From Vibrio sp. CDRSL-10 TSBA (lineage in GTDB: Bacteria > Pseudomonadota > Gammaproteobacteria > Enterobacterales > Vibrionaceae), in contig CP155566.1 of NCBI GenBank assembly GCA_039696685.1, positions 248,001 to 312,000 on the forward strand: a stretch of DNA of 64,000 nt. The letters run 5' to 3'. Position numbers and translations under genes: made by a program. Under the pieces are notes generated by a model. That model was not told where the DNA came from. It searched no databases and was given only the letters and a program-made list of their open reading frames with translations. This document shows, piece after piece, positions 13,462-23,648 of the stretch (the stretch's first letter is position 1; every line of letters begins with the position of its first letter).

Positions 13462-14994
13462 TTACGAGAACAGAACTTCGCCAGACATTTCAGCCGGGAT
13501 TTCCTGATCAGTCAGTGCCAGCATGGTTGGCGCCAGGTCAGACAGTTTACCGCCTTCTTTCAGGGTAATGTCTTTGTTACCGACGTAGATCAGTGGTACT
13601 GGCAGGTTGGTGTGCGCAGTGTGCACGCCGCCGGTTTCCGGGTTGATCATCATCTCAGCGTTACCGTGGTCGGCAGTGATCAGCAGTTGACCGTCTGCTT
13701 CTTTGATCGCTTCCACGACACGGCCGATACATTCATCAACCGCTTCACATGCTTTAACCGCTGCATCGTATACGCCGGTATGGCCGACCATGTCGCCGTT
13801 CGGGTAGTTACAGATGATCGCGTCGTATTGACCAGACTTGATCGCTGCAACCAGTTTGTCTGTCAGCTCTTTTGAGCTCATTTCAGGCTGCAGATCGTAG
13901 GTTGCCACTTTTGGTGATGCAACCAGCTGACGCTCTTCACCGTCAAACTCGTTTTCCACGCCGCCGTTGAAGAAGAAAGTCACGTGCGCGTATTTCTCAG
14001 TTTCTGAGATACGCAGCTGGGTTTTGCCGCTTTTCGCCAGCCACTCACCATAAGTGTTTTCCAGTGACGCTGGTGGGAATGCACATAGCAGCGGAATATC
14101 TGCCGCGTATTGGGTCAGCATCACGAAGTCGATCGCCGGGAAGACTTTACGCTCGAAACCTGCAAAGTCAGTCACGAAAGTGCGGGTGATCTGACGTGCA
14201 CGGTCAGCACGGTAGTTCATGAAGATAACCGCGTCGCCGTCTTGCATGGCAGCAGATTCCTGACCTTCAGCACGGATTTCAGACGCTTTAACGAATTCGT
14301 CGTTCTCTTCACGCGCGTAAGCCGCTTGCAGTGCTTCCGGCGCAGAATCAAAGGTGAATTCGCCTTGTGCTGCCGTCATGACATCGTAAGCTTTTTCAAC
14401 GCGATCCCAGTTGTTATCACGGTCCATCGCGTAGTAACGACCAACTACCGATGCGATACGGCCTTTGCCCAGTTTAGCGAACAGCTCATCAAAGCGTTTT
14501 AGTGACGCTTCTGCGCTGCGTGGTGGCGTATCACGGCCGTCCAGGAAGCAGTGCAGGTAGATTTTCTCTGCGCCACGTGCTGCCGCCATTTCAACGGCTG
14601 CATAGATGTGATCTTCGTGTGAGTGAACGCCACCCGGAGACATCAGACCCATCAGGTGAACGGCTTTACCTGCGGCAACGGCTTTGTCGATCGCAGCAAC
14701 CAGGACTTCATTCTGCTGGAATTCACCGTCGGCAATCGATTTGGTGATGCGAGTCAGATCCTGATACACGATGCGGCCTGCACCAATATTAGTGTGGCCC
14801 ACCTCAGAGTTACCCATTTGACCGTCTGGCAGGCCAACGTCCATACCTGAAGCAGAAATTAGGGTATTCGGATTGTTTGCCATCAGACCATCAAGAACAG
14901 GCGTGTTTGCATTGTTGATCGCGTTGCTTGAGTTGTCTTCACGGTAACCCCATCCATCCAGGATCACCAGAGCCATAGGCTTCTTAGCTGACAT
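13462..14994 (-). CDS. gpmM: 2,3-bisphosphoglycerate-independent phosphoglycerate mutase
   Basis: Glycolytic and gluconeogenic enzyme that interconverts 3- and 2-phosphoglycerate using two manganese ions and a phosphoserine. Its 510 residues match the family length. [10 protein letters not shown] supplies a metal ligand, [15 protein letters not shown] holds the catalytic serine, and ADHGNAEMM near the C-terminus holds further metal ligands. It reads through to SGEVLFS without interruption. Its terminator has been split by the IS, so transcripts may run into the element in the antisense direction and towards envC. Confidence 0.97.
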   Translation of the reverse strand: MSAKKPMALVILDGWGYREDNSSNAINNANTPVLDGLMANNPNTLISASGMDVGLPDGQMGNSEVGHTNIGAGRIVYQDLTRITKSIADGEFQQNEVLVAAIDKAVAAGKAVHLMGLMSPGGVHSHEDHIYAAVEMAAARGAEKIYLHCFLDGRDTPPRSAEASLKRFDELFAKLGKGRIASVVGRYYAMDRDNNWDRVEKAYDVMTAAQGEFTFDSAPEALQAAYAREENDEFVKASEIRAEGQESAAMQDGDAVIFMNYRADRARQITRTFVTDFAGFERKVFPAIDFVMLTQYAADIPLLCAFPPASLENTYGEWLAKSGKTQLRISETEKYAHVTFFFNGGVENEFDGEERQLVASPKVATYDLQPEMSSKELTDKLVAAIKSGQYDAIICNYPNGDMVGHTGVYDAAVKACEAVDECIGRVVEAIKEADGQLLITADHGNAEMMINPETGGVHTAHTNLPVPLIYVGNKDITLKEGGKLSDLAPTMLALTDQEIPAEMSGEVLFS

Positions 14995-15212
14995 AGTAAT
15001 GACCTCGTCAAATTCATAGTAACTAGAAATTAGCGTAATTTTACTACACTTTGCTGTGTTTGCAGTAGGGTAAGATCAATGAATTTCCCTATCAATGCAA
15101 TAAAACGTTGCCTATTGATCAAATTCAGCAGCCCCTTAACCTCAGTGGTTTTAGGGCTGTAGGCCCGGTTGTCTGAGGTGTCAGTTGCCTGAGATGTCAG
15201 TCGTCACATATC

Positions 15213-16097
15213 TCAGTACACCAGGATACTGGTACCTATCACCGCCACGGCGGCTCCCAGCCAGGCAAAGCGGTTCGGACGTTGCCGGGTATAGACCCAA
15301 AGTATAGGCAAAAGCATGATAGGTGTGGTGGAAGAGAGCAGGGCAACCATACCGACATTCCCTTCGCGCAGCGCATACAGAATCAGGGTCATGCCAACCG
15401 CCATGGCGAGAAAACCGTTCACGGCGGTAATCACAAAAATACGGCCAGTGAGCGGATGCAGCGCCCGGCTGACCTTAGCGCCGGTTGCGCGCAGCACACA
15501 GTGAGCACAGAAGGCGGTCATCATTCGGATGGCCGATGCGGCGACAGGGTCGATGCTGGTTTGCATCACCGGTTTGGCAATAATACCGCCCAGCGCCTGG
15601 CACAGTGCGGCAGTCAGACCAAGGGCGACCCCGGCCCAGACGCTGCCGTTCAGCGTTTCCAGACTGTGGTTTTGTCCGCGCCGGCCAAAAAAGATCGCAG
15701 TCAGTACGCCACTGAACACTAACGCTGAGCCGAGTAACTCTAGGTTGCTCATGCTCTCCTGAAACAGGAAATAGCCCATGATGGCGGAAAACACCGCATG
15801 GCAGGAGAACAGCAAGCCGGACTGGCGGGGGCCCATCCGGTTCAGGCAGGCAAACAGTGCGGTATCGCCGATAAAAATACCAATCAGGCCGGATAACATC
15901 ATCGGGGTGACGTCAGCCATAGCAACACTGGACCAGCCTCCGGTCAGCATGGCGATACTGGCCAGAATGACTGAGGTACAGCCCATGCGCCAGCGACTAT
16001 AGGCAAATGTACCCAGATGTCGGGCAGGAGCCACTGATAACAGGCTGGCTACGGCCCACAAAAAGGCCGCAGCCAGCGCCAGCCACTCAAATCCCAT
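15213..16097 (-). CDS. EamA/DMT-family transporter
   Basis: Inner-membrane protein of the drug/metabolite transporter superfamily with two EamA repeats, about ten predicted membrane segments in 294 residues. The first half begins FEWLALAAAFLWAVASLLSV and the second begins around WAGVALGLTAALCQALGGIIA. The substrate cannot be told. I chose ATG 16097 (MGFEWLAL) because AAGGA lies about 9 bases upstream and the protein should open with its first membrane helix; the longer frame to 16136 would add a non-membrane tail. It lies downstream of the DASS transporter gene on the same strand, 267 bases away. Confidence 0.85.
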   Translation of the reverse strand: MGFEWLALAAAFLWAVASLLSVAPARHLGTFAYSRWRMGCTSVILASIAMLTGGWSSVAMADVTPMMLSGLIGIFIGDTALFACLNRMGPRQSGLLFSCHAVFSAIMGYFLFQESMSNLELLGSALVFSGVLTAIFFGRRGQNHSLETLNGSVWAGVALGLTAALCQALGGIIAKPVMQTSIDPVAASAIRMMTAFCAHCVLRATGAKVSRALHPLTGRIFVITAVNGFLAMAVGMTLILYALREGNVGMVALLSSTTPIMLLPILWVYTRQRPNRFAWLGAAVAVIGTSILVY

Positions 16098-16310
16098 ACC
16101 GGTTGTCCTTATCAGAAAGGGGAAAGAAAAGAGCACTCAATATGCCATTAACAACATGGAAAACAAAGTGAATTGACAGCAGGGCGCATTGGCAGCGCCA
16201 ATGGTTAAAGTAGCGGCTTATTGGTCACTGACCGCCCGTCGCCCAGTGCGATGTAAGGTTAAGCGCACTATAAAACGCTGGGGGCCATACGCTGTGGCGC
16301 CGGCCCTGTA

Positions 16311-16378
16311 CAGGACTATCCTGTTTCGTTCAGCACTATTCTGTTGCGAGCAGCGCTATGCTGTTCAAACCAGGATAG
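16311..16378. repeat. Three tandem 20-bp palindromic repeats
   Basis: Units begin at exactly 20-base steps (16311, 16331, 16351), with a partial fourth unit at 16371. The shared core is CAGsrCTATnCTGTT, and each core is itself a dyad (CAGGA-cta-TCCTG, CAGCA-cta-TTCTG, CAGCG-cta-TGCTG). The third unit overlaps the DASS stop codon. Two-turn spacing suggests an operator upstream of the EamA gene, but this is inference. Confidence 0.5.
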
Positions 16379-17781
16379 CCACAGCGAGGTAAACAACCAG
16401 CAGTCCGATAAGGCCGAGTGCCAGGCCGGTCTTAGCCATATCTTTGCTTTCAATCAGGCCGGTCGAGTAGGCCAGCGAGTTTGGCGGTGTTGAGACCGGT
16501 AATATCATCCCGAGCGAAGCGGAGAATGCCACCACCACTAACAGCCCCTGCAGGCCTCCGGCTTCGGCCAGGCTCGGCATGCTGGTACCAATGGCCGCGG
16601 CGATTGGCATTAACAGGTTAGCGGTGGCGGTATTGGACATAAAGTTAGCCATCAGCCAGCACACCAGAGACAAGGCGATGACGACGGCCATTGGTGACAG
16701 GGCTTCATAATGAATCGCATGCGCCAGTGCATGGGCAAGTCCGGTCTGTTCCAGACCGATACCAATCGCAATCCCGCCGGCAACCAGCCACAACACATCC
16801 CAGTTGATCTGTTTCAGCTCTTCTTTGCCCATAATTCCGGTCAGAGTAAACACTGCCAGCGGAATGATGGCGACCACGTAAGTGTTCATGCCGTGCAGCG
16901 CAGTGGTCATCCACAGCACTATGGTAAGGGCAAAGGTGATATACACCACCATCGCCTGCCAGCTGCGCTGGAAACGACCATCCAGTTTCAGGCTCATACT
17001 GGCCTGGGAAGACGGAAACAGTTTTTGCAGTAAAAACCAGGCCAGCGTGAGCTGGATCAGCACAAACGGCAGCCCCATCATCATCCAGGATAAAAAGCTG
17101 ATGCTGTTACTACCGGTCAGATACTGCAGGGCGATGGCATTCGGTGGTGTCCCTATCGGCGTGGCGATGCCGCCGGTATTGGCGGCAATCGGAATACACA
17201 GTACCAGAGCTTTAATCCCGAGGTCGCCTTTGGGCGCGGAGGCAACGATCGGTCCCAGTAGCGCCAGCATCATTACAGTGGTTGCGGTGTTGGACATGAA
17301 CATCGAGAAACACGGACGTGATCAGCATCAGCCCGAGCATAATGAATTTAGGCTGACTGCCAAACGGCTTGAGCAGGACCCGCGCCAGGTTGTTGTCCAG
17401 TTCATATTTTGATGCGGCAATAGCCAGGGCAAAGCCACCCATAAACAAGATGATGATCGGTGAGGAAAAGGCGGAAAAAATATCGGTGTACGCCAGCATT
17501 TGCCCCAGATCGTGACCTTCAGCCGGTGCCCGGAAAGCGTGCAGGCCTTTGTTGGAGATCATGATCAGCTCGAGTGCAATGATTAGAATGGAGGTAGCGA
17601 ATACCGGTACTGGTTCGAGTACCCACAGCAAAGCTGCAAGCAGAAAAATCGCCAGTAACCGGTGTTGCACCAGAGTCAGGTCGGCAATCGGAATGGCATC
17701 GATTGGCATCATCAGCACCAGTACCGGCAATCCGAAACAAATAATAAGCCGCAATATAAGGCTGGTGTTGAGTGTCTGCAT
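16365..17781 (-). CDS. DASS-family (SLC13) sodium/anion symporter, with one extra base near 17307
   Basis: Sodium-coupled transporter of di- or tricarboxylates or sulfate in the inner membrane, about 471 residues after repair, similar in size to the VcINDY type. Both SNT signatures are present: MSNTATT in the first half and MSNTATAN in the second, with IGTPPNA close to the first. The N-terminal frame (start 17781) shifts after MLITSVF, and the second frame resumes as SMFMSNTATTVM. One extra base at about 17305-17311 accounts for this. The substrate is unknown. It lies upstream of the EamA gene on the same strand. Confidence 0.88.
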
Positions 17782-17910
17782 CGCGTTTCCCTTATCAAAT
17801 GGAAATAACTACAGACAGAGTAAGGTTTTAACCGTGACAGGTCTTAGAGGAGTGGCAAAGTTTTACATATTCAGAGTCATGCACATCAGGAAGTGTGCGG
17901 GGAGTCAAAC

Positions 17911-17937
17911 GTCACCCCCGCGGAAAGCGAGGGTGAC
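17911..17937 (-). terminator. Hairpin downstream of psd
   Basis: GTCACCC pairs with GGGTGAC just past the psd stop, with further pairing in the loop. The following minus-strand bases (gtttgac) make only a short T-run, so termination is possible but weak. Confidence 0.4.
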
Positions 17938-17946
17938 GCTCAGCGC

Positions 17947-18804
17947 CTAGGCTTTATGTGCGTACGCAGCACCTAACATAGTCGGGGTATTGTTCTGCAT
18001 CGTCACGTCAAAACGAATCGCATCTTGAGCAAACAGGTTAATCACAGTTGAGCCCAGTTTGAAACGGCCCATCTCCTGACCTTTTTTCAGGACGATCGCT
18101 TTATCACCATCTGCAGGATAGTTCCAGCGGTATACGGTGTTGCCGCGCGGCGGGGTGACGGTACCGGCCCAGATAAGCTCGATACTGCCAACGATCGTTG
18201 CACCAACCAGAACCTGGGCCATCGGGCCAAATTCAGTATCAAAGATACACACCACACGCTCGTTACGTGCAAACAGGTTTGGCACATTTTCAGCGGTCAG
18301 CGGGTTCACCGAAAACAGGTCACCTGGTACATAAATCATCTGACGCAGTGTGCCGTCACACGGCATGTGAACCCGGTGATAATCACTTGGCGACAGATAC
18401 AGGGTGGCAAAGTCACCATCACGGAATTCTTCTGCCAGTTTGGCATCGCCACCCAGCAGTTCCTGGGCTGAGAAGTCATGACCTTTGGCCTGAATAAGTT
18501 TGCCATCGGTAATTGGGCCGAATTGGCTCACGCAGGCATCTGCCGGGTGAGTGATCACGTCATCTCCGGCGGCAATCGGGCGCGCGCCAGCTTTCAGTTC
18601 ACGCACGAAAAACTCGTTGAAGGTTTTAAAATGCTTTGGATCTGAATGCAGTGCTTCGTCCATATTGACGTTGTACTGTTTGATAAACCAGCGAATGACG
18701 GCTGTGGTCAGACCGCCAGCCTTGGCTGAAGCCAGTTTACCCATCAGGCGGGTCAGGCCATGTTGGGGAATCCAGTATTGCAGTCCGACTTTAATCTTAT
18801 CCAT
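17947..18804 (-). CDS. psd: Phosphatidylserine decarboxylase proenzyme
   Basis: Inner-membrane-associated enzyme that makes phosphatidylethanolamine by decarboxylating phosphatidylserine. It is a self-cleaving proenzyme: the LGST motif ([10 protein letters not shown], near residue 252) is the cleavage site where serine becomes the pyruvoyl group. The catalytic Asp and His residues are visible in [11 protein letters not shown] and [14 protein letters not shown]. At 285 residues it is full length. It is preceded by rsgA on the same strand (147 bases apart), the same neighbours as in E. coli. Confidence 0.97.
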   Translation of the reverse strand: MDKIKVGLQYWIPQHGLTRLMGKLASAKAGGLTTAVIRWFIKQYNVNMDEALHSDPKHFKTFNEFFVRELKAGARPIAAGDDVITHPADACVSQFGPITDGKLIQAKGHDFSAQELLGGDAKLAEEFRDGDFATLYLSPSDYHRVHMPCDGTLRQMIYVPGDLFSVNPLTAENVPNLFARNERVVCIFDTEFGPMAQVLVGATIVGSIELIWAGTVTPPRGNTVYRWNYPADGDKAIVLKKGQEMGRFKLGSTVINLFAQDAIRFDVTMQNNTPTMLGAAYAHKA

Positions 18805-18951
18805 TGTTTACAATTCCAATGTGTTTAACTTTTGGGCGCAGAATGTTACTGAAAATAATGACGCATGTCAGCAGTTATCCCAGCATACGTCATTGCATCT
18901 CTGCTTTTTTGTCACTGTCGACGTTTTTGCGCAAAATCGCGACCTGACTGC

Positions 18952-20013
18952 TTACAAGTCGGCTTTTTTACTGCGTGAATACTGACGGTTAGCTTTGTTT
19001 TCACCCATGCTTTCGATAATGCGATGATAGTTTTCAAAGCGTGCGGCACTGATGTCGCCCTTTTCGACGGCTTCACGCAGCATGCAGCCCGGATCGTCAC
19101 CATGCTTACAGTCACGGAATTTGCAGCCACCGAGGAACGGGCGGAATTCGACAAACGCTTTGGTCACTTCTTCAGCGCTCAGGTGCCACAGGCCGAATTC
19201 ACGCACCCCAGGGGAGTCGATAAGGTCGCCACCGGAAGGAATGTGATACAAGCGGGCGGCTGTTGTTGTGTGCTGACCAAGACCTGATGTTTCGGAAATT
19301 TCACCTTCTTCCACCCAGTCTTCCAAATCAGGCATCAGGGCATTCACCAAACTGGATTTACCCACACCGGACTGACCGACAAAAATATTGGTGTGTTCAC
19401 CCAGCTTAGCTTCCAGCGCCGCAATACCTTCACCGCTCTTTTTACTGACGTAGAGCACTTCGTAACCGATGCGTTGATATTCACCCAACAAGGTCTGATA
19501 GTGTTCACGCTTAGCGTCGTCCAGCAGATCGACTTTATTAAGTACCAGCAATGGTGAAATCGCCAGGGTTTCGGCCGCTATCAGATAACGGTCGATGATA
19601 TTGAGCGATAAGTCGGGCAGAACAGAAGAGACGATCACCATCTGATCGACGTTGGCCGCTACTGGTTTCAAGCCATCGTAATAATCCGGGCGGGTCAGCA
19701 CGGATTTGCGTGGCTCTACGGCTTCGACCACACCGGAGATACCGGCCAGTTTTTCCACTCCCGGGCGCCAGATAACTTTGTCGCCTGAGACCAGAGTTTC
19801 GATCCCTCTGCGCAGGTTGCAGCGATGAATCTCACCGCTTTCCGGATCCTCGACATCGGCATGTTGACCAAAACGGGTAATCACCAGACCCGTTTTGGCA
19901 CTGTGCAGCATGGACTCATCCCATTCGATGGTTTTTTCCTGTTTCAGTTTACGGTGCTGGTTATTCCGAACGCGTCGTACCTGACCCTTAGTCAGCTTTT
20001 TTTTCTTTGCCAC
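18952..20013 (-). CDS. rsgA: Ribosome small-subunit GTPase RsgA
   Basis: Circularly permuted GTPase that acts late in 30S subunit maturation. It begins with a basic tail ([18 protein letters not shown]) and an OB fold, then the GTPase motifs in permuted order: NKVD, then GQSGVGKSS (near residue 214), then DSPG. A C-terminal zinc knuckle ([16 protein letters not shown]) follows. At 353 residues it is complete. It diverges from orn, with 172 bases between them. Confidence 0.97.
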   Translation of the reverse strand: MAKKKKLTKGQVRRVRNNQHRKLKQEKTIEWDESMLHSAKTGLVITRFGQHADVEDPESGEIHRCNLRRGIETLVSGDKVIWRPGVEKLAGISGVVEAVEPRKSVLTRPDYYDGLKPVAANVDQMVIVSSVLPDLSLNIIDRYLIAAETLAISPLLVLNKVDLLDDAKREHYQTLLGEYQRIGYEVLYVSKKSGEGIAALEAKLGEHTNIFVGQSGVGKSSLVNALMPDLEDWVEEGEISETSGLGQHTTTAARLYHIPSGGDLIDSPGVREFGLWHLSAEEVTKAFVEFRPFLGGCKFRDCKHGDDPGCMLREAVEKGDISAARFENYHRIIESMGENKANRQYSRSKKADL

Positions 20014-20185
20014 TCTGCTCTACTTTCGTGTTGCTGGATGGTCTGGATATCTGAGGCAATGGTGCTGCAGAGTACCGCAAATCATCGGGTTGAAATTTTC
20101 GTTATCAGCCTGGGCTGACAATTTGAATTATGTACACTTGGGTATATAGTACCTGCTTTATCGATAAACCTATAGGTACCCGTCT

Positions 20186-20731
20186 ATGTCTTTTAGCGAT
20201 CAAAACCTGATTTGGGTCGATCTGGAGATGACAGGCTTAGAGCCTGAAACTCATAAAATTATTGAAATTGCGACTATTGTAACCGACTCTCAGCTGAATA
20301 TTCTGGCTGAAGGGCCAGTATTAGCAATTCATCAACCAGAGTCAGAATTGCAGAAAATGGATGACTGGTGTACCAATACACATACCGCCAGCGGGCTGGT
20401 GGAGCGTGTGCGCAATAGTACCATCAGCGAAGATGAAGCGGTGGAACAGACCATTGCCTTTTTGCGTCAGTGGGTGCCGGAAGGAAAATCACCGATCTGT
20501 GGTAATAGCATTGGCCAGGATCGTCGTTTCCTATACCAGCATATGCCACGTCTGGAAGCGTACTTTCATTATCGTTATCTTGATGTCAGCACCCTGAAAG
20601 AGTTGACTCGCCGCTGGAAGCCGGAAGTTCTGGATGGTTTTTCTAAACAGGGTAGTCACTTGGCACTGGATGATATCCGTGAGTCGATTGCTGAGCTTAA
20701 GTACTACCGTTCGACCATATTTTCTATCTGA
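20186..20731 (+). CDS. orn: Oligoribonuclease
   Basis: 3'-5' exoribonuclease that degrades RNA dimers, including pGpG from cyclic-di-GMP breakdown; essential in many gammaproteobacteria. The DEDDh motifs are complete: WVDLEMTG (D and E), [10 protein letters not shown] (D) and [11 protein letters not shown] (H and D). Its 181 residues match the family. It is followed after 223 bases by the tRNA cluster, as in E. coli (orn then glyVXY). Confidence 0.98.
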   Translation: MSFSDQNLIWVDLEMTGLEPETHKIIEIATIVTDSQLNILAEGPVLAIHQPESELQKMDDWCTNTHTASGLVERVRNSTISEDEAVEQTIAFLRQWVPEGKSPICGNSIGQDRRFLYQHMPRLEAYFHYRYLDVSTLKELTRRWKPEVLDGFSKQGSHLALDDIRESIAELKYYRSTIFSI

Positions 20732-20893
20732 TTTCAGGCACGAATCTGTTTTGGGGCTGCTTTAACAGGCTGTGACAGGCTATGGTGGGTTGTTTGTTGC
20801 TGCGATTGTCGTCACTAAACATATAAAATGTGGAGTTTTCTGCATGTTTTTTCGGCAATCAAAAAAAAGTTCTGTTTTTTTAGCGAGAAGATC

Positions 20894-20921
20894 TTGCATC
20901 GCAAAAAAATGCTCTTATAAT
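20894..20921 (+). promoter_or_regulatory. Promoter of the tRNA cluster
   Basis: TTGCAT, a 16-base spacer and a perfect TATAAT are followed by a GC-rich discriminator (tcgcagccc), typical of stringently controlled tRNA promoters. The first tRNA starts 34 bases downstream. Confidence 0.7.
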
Positions 20922-20954
20922 TCGCAGCCCTAAACGACGGAAATCGTTGTTGAT

Positions 20955-21030
20955 GCGACACTAGCTCAGTTGGTAGAGCGCAACCTTGCCAAGGTTGAGG
21001 TCACGAGTTCGAACCTCGTGTGTCGCTCCA
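20955..21030 (+). tRNA. tRNA-Gly (GCC), copy 1
   Basis: A 76-base cloverleaf with 7-bp acceptor (GCGACAC/GTGTCGC), D loop with GG, anticodon loop TTGCCAA, T loop TTCGAAC and encoded CCA. Confidence 0.97.
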
Positions 21031-21086
21031 CTTTCTTGATTAAAGAAAGTCAGCTTTCATCGAGCTTATCGGTGACACAATACGGA

Positions 21087-21163
<77 letters not shown>

Positions 21164-21196
21164 AATTCAGATTAAGTGCGTTAGCGTTTAATCCTT

Positions 21197-21272
21197 GCGA
21201 CACTAGCTCAGTTGGTAGAGCGCAACCTTGCCAAGGTTGAGGTCACGAGTTCGAACCTCGTGTGTCGCTCCA
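21197..21272 (+). tRNA. tRNA-Gly (GCC), copy 2
   Basis: Identical in sequence to copy 1. Confidence 0.97.
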
Positions 21273-21331
21273 AATTCTTTCTTTACAGAAAGTACAAGCC
21301 TTCATCGTGCTCAACGGTGACACAATACGGA

Positions 21332-21408
<77 letters not shown>

Positions 21409-21443
21409 AATTCAAACAATTCGTTTAATGACGAGTTGTTGAT

Positions 21444-21519
21444 GCGACACTAGCTCAGTTGGTAGAGCGCAACCTTGCCAAGGTTGAGGTCACGAGTTCG
21501 AACCTCGTGTGTCGCTCCA
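21444..21519 (+). tRNA. tRNA-Gly (GCC), copy 3
   Basis: Identical in sequence to copy 1. Confidence 0.97.
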
Positions 21520-21552
21520 GTTTCAGATTAAGTGCATTAGCGTTTAATCCTT

Positions 21553-21643
21553 GCGACACTCGCTCAGTTATTAGAGGGCAAACTTGCCAAGGTTGAGGTC
21601 ACGCCTTTTTGCTAAAGGTAAGGGAACCTCGTGTGTCGCTCCA
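21553..21643 (+). pseudogene. tRNA-Gly-like gene with rebuilt T arm, copy 1
   Basis: 91 bases. The acceptor stem, encoded CCA and GCC anticodon loop are kept, but the D-loop GG is AT, the D stem ends GAGG, and one anticodon-stem pair is lost (CAAAC). The T-stem 5' strand reads ACGCC and the T loop TTCGAAC is replaced by a longer segment with its own CCTTT/AAAGG hairpin. It may be a pseudogene or a specialised RNA. Confidence 0.85.
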
Positions 21644-21702
21644 AATTCTTTCTTAACAGAAAGTACAAGCCTTCACCGTGCTCAACGGTGACACAATACG
21701 GA

Positions 21703-21779
<77 letters not shown>

Positions 21780-21814
21780 AATTCAAACAATTCGTTTAAT
21801 GACGAGTTGTTGAT

Positions 21815-21890
21815 GCGACACTAGCTCAGTTGGTAGAGCGCAACCTTGCCAAGGTTGAGGTCACGAGTTCGAACCTCGTGTGTCGCTCCA
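21815..21890 (+). tRNA. tRNA-Gly (GCC), copy 4
   Basis: Identical in sequence to copy 1. Confidence 0.97.
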
Positions 21891-21923
21891 GTTTCAGATT
21901 AAGTGCATTAGCATTTAATCCTT

Positions 21924-21999
21924 GCGACACTAGCTCAGTTGGTAGAGCGCAACCTTGCCAAGGTTGAGGTCACGAGTTCGAACCTCGTGTGTCGCTCCA
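21924..21999 (+). tRNA. tRNA-Gly (GCC), copy 5
   Basis: Identical in sequence to copy 1. Confidence 0.97.
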
Positions 22000-22032
22000 G
22001 TTTCAGATTAAGTGCATTAGCGTTTAATCCTT

Positions 22033-22123
22033 GCGACACTCGCTCAGTTATTAGAGGGCAAACTTGCCAAGGTTGAGGTCACGCCTTTTTGCTAAAGGTA
22101 AGGGAACCTCGTGTGTCGCTCCA
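22033..22123 (+). pseudogene. tRNA-Gly-like gene with rebuilt T arm, copy 2
   Basis: Identical to the copy at 21553, being part of the 343-bp duplication. Confidence 0.85.
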
Positions 22124-22182
22124 AATTCTTTCTTAACAGAAAGTACAAGCCTTCACCGTGCTCAACGGTGACACAATACGGA

Positions 22183-22259
<77 letters not shown>

Positions 22260-22292
22260 AATTCAGATTAAGTGCATTAGCGTTTAATCCTT

Positions 22293-22368
22293 GCGACACT
22301 AGCTCAGTTGGTAGAGCGCAACCTTGCCAAGGTTGAGGTCACGAGTTCGAACCTCGTGTGTCGCTCCA
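22293..22368 (+). tRNA. tRNA-Gly (GCC), copy 6
   Basis: Identical in sequence to copy 1. Confidence 0.97.
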
Positions 22369-22417
22369 AATTCTTTAGTAAAGAAAATCAGATTAATTGT
22401 TAATACGATTAGTCTTT

Positions 22418-22493
22418 GCGACACTAGCTCAGTTGGTAGAGCGCAACCTTGCCAAGGTTGAGGTCACGAGTTCGAACCTCGTGTGTCGCTCCA
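22418..22493 (+). tRNA. tRNA-Gly (GCC), copy 7
   Basis: Identical in sequence to copy 1. With copy 8 it forms a 125-base tandem unit with near-identical spacers. Confidence 0.97.
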
Positions 22494-22542
22494 AATTCTT
22501 TAGTAAAGAAAATCAGATTAATTGTTAATACGATTAGTCTTT

Positions 22543-22618
22543 GCGACACTAGCTCAGTTGGTAGAGCGCAACCTTGCCAAGGTTGAGGTCACGAGTTCGA
22601 ACCTCGTGTGTCGCTCCA
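22543..22618 (+). tRNA. tRNA-Gly (GCC), copy 8
   Basis: Identical in sequence to copy 1. Confidence 0.97.
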
Positions 22619-22667
22619 AATTCTTTAATAAAGAAAATCAGATTAATTGTTAAGACGATTAATCCTT

Positions 22668-22757
22668 GCGACACTAGCTCAGTTAATAGAGCGCAACCTT
22701 GCCGGGTTGAGGTCACGCCTTTCTGTTAAAAGTAAGGGAACCTCGTGTGTCGCTCCA
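22668..22757 (+). pseudogene. tRNA-Gly-like gene with rebuilt T arm, copy 3
   Basis: 90 bases. The D-loop GG is AA and the D stem is intact. The anticodon arm reads CAACC-TTGCC-GGGTTG, changed by net loss of one base, so the anticodon loop is disrupted. The T arm carries the longer replacement (CCTTT...AAAAG). This is the most decayed of the five. Confidence 0.8.
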
Positions 22758-22790
22758 AATTCAGATTAAGCTCATTAGCGTTTAATCCTT

Positions 22791-22881
22791 GCGACACTCG
22801 CTCAGTTATTAGAGCGCAACCTTACCAAGGTTGAGGTCACGCCTTTTTGTTAAAGGTAAGGGAACCTCGTGTGTCGCTCCA
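22791..22881 (+). pseudogene. tRNA-Gly-like gene with rebuilt T arm, copy 4
   Basis: 91 bases. Acceptor, D and anticodon stems all pair. The anticodon loop is TTACCAA (anticodon ACC, still a glycine anticodon). The D-loop GG is AT, and the T arm is replaced with the CCTTT-ttgtt-AAAGG hairpin. Confidence 0.82.
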
Positions 22882-22914
22882 AATTCAGATTAAGTGCATT
22901 AGTATTTAATCCTT

Positions 22915-23005
22915 GCGACACTCGCTCAGTTATTAGAGCGCAACCTTGCCAAGGTTGAGGTCACGCCTTTTTGTTAAAGGTAAGGGAACCTCGTGTGTCG
23001 CTCCA
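22915..23005 (+). pseudogene. tRNA-Gly-like gene with rebuilt T arm, copy 5
   Basis: 91 bases. All stems other than the T arm pair perfectly and the anticodon is GCC. D-loop GG is AT and the T arm is replaced as in copy 4. This is the last gene before the terminator and the best candidate for a retained variant RNA. Confidence 0.82.
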
Positions 23006-23171
23006 GTTTCTTTTAGAAAGAAATTCAGATAGTCTGAACTCTGATAACGGTTAGACCATCGAACAAGCTTAAGAAGTGAAAAGACACTGCGACTGGTTCG
23101 CAGATTTTTTTGCTCTGAAAACAGCTAATCTGGCTCATTGCCAACGCTCTTTCTCTAATGCTGTGAAGCAT

Positions 23172-23223
23172 AAACCCCCCGTTTAAAAACAACACGCTGC
23201 TGTCTGGCAGGGTGGTTTTTTTT
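23172..23223 (+). terminator. Terminator of the tRNA cluster
   Basis: AAACCcCCC pairs with GGGTGGTTT (one mismatch) around an inner hairpin, followed by a T8 run. Confidence 0.7.
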
Positions 23224-23304
23224 ACCTCAAAAAAGTTGTAGTCAGCAAGTTTTCGTTGCTCCTTCCCAGAGAGTACACGGATTTTGTACCGTTCATTAAC
23301 AGAC

Positions 23305-23586
23305 TTATCCACAGAAAAGAATTGTGGATAACTTGGTGTATAAAGTGTTTTTCAGTAGCTGGAATGGACACTTGCGGCAGGATCTTTACTCATTTATCTA
23401 CTTTCAGATTAAATTGAGTATATGTTTAACTTGTTGATTTATAATGTAATGTTTGGTTTTTTGGTGTCTTGATTCTGTATGGGAAACGATCATTAACTAA
23501 ATTTTCATTGATCCTAATCATTTCCTGCTAGTGTGACTAACTTTTCTGAAATTTAGAAAATGATGTGAACTTGAAATTTTTTCCAC
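23305..23586. other. datA-like DnaA/IHF binding region (candidate)
   Basis: This covers most of the 425-base gene-free AT-rich gap before queG. It contains two perfect DnaA boxes in opposite orientation, TTATCCACA (23305-23313) and TGTGGATAA (23323-23331), a perfect IHF consensus TAA-cttg-TTGATT (23427-23439), and a relaxed box TTTTCCACA (23578-23586). In E. coli datA, which promotes DnaA-ATP hydrolysis, lies between glyVXY and queG, the same neighbours as here. The sites are seen; the function is inferred from position. Confidence 0.5.
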
Positions 23587-23648
23587 ATTAGGTAGATTTG
23601 AGAACCATATCAAAGTATGTGCGTAGTCATTGTGTCATTGCCTGCGAC

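Noticed and set aside
15282..15722. Plus-strand ORF of 146 codons opposite the EamA gene
   Set aside because: The membrane protein on the other strand explains the composition, and the translation resembles no protein family.
23025..23312. Minus-strand ORF of 95 codons after the tRNA cluster
   Set aside because: It overlaps the tRNA terminator and a DnaA box, has no ribosome site or recognisable family, and its composition looks like non-coding AT-rich DNA.
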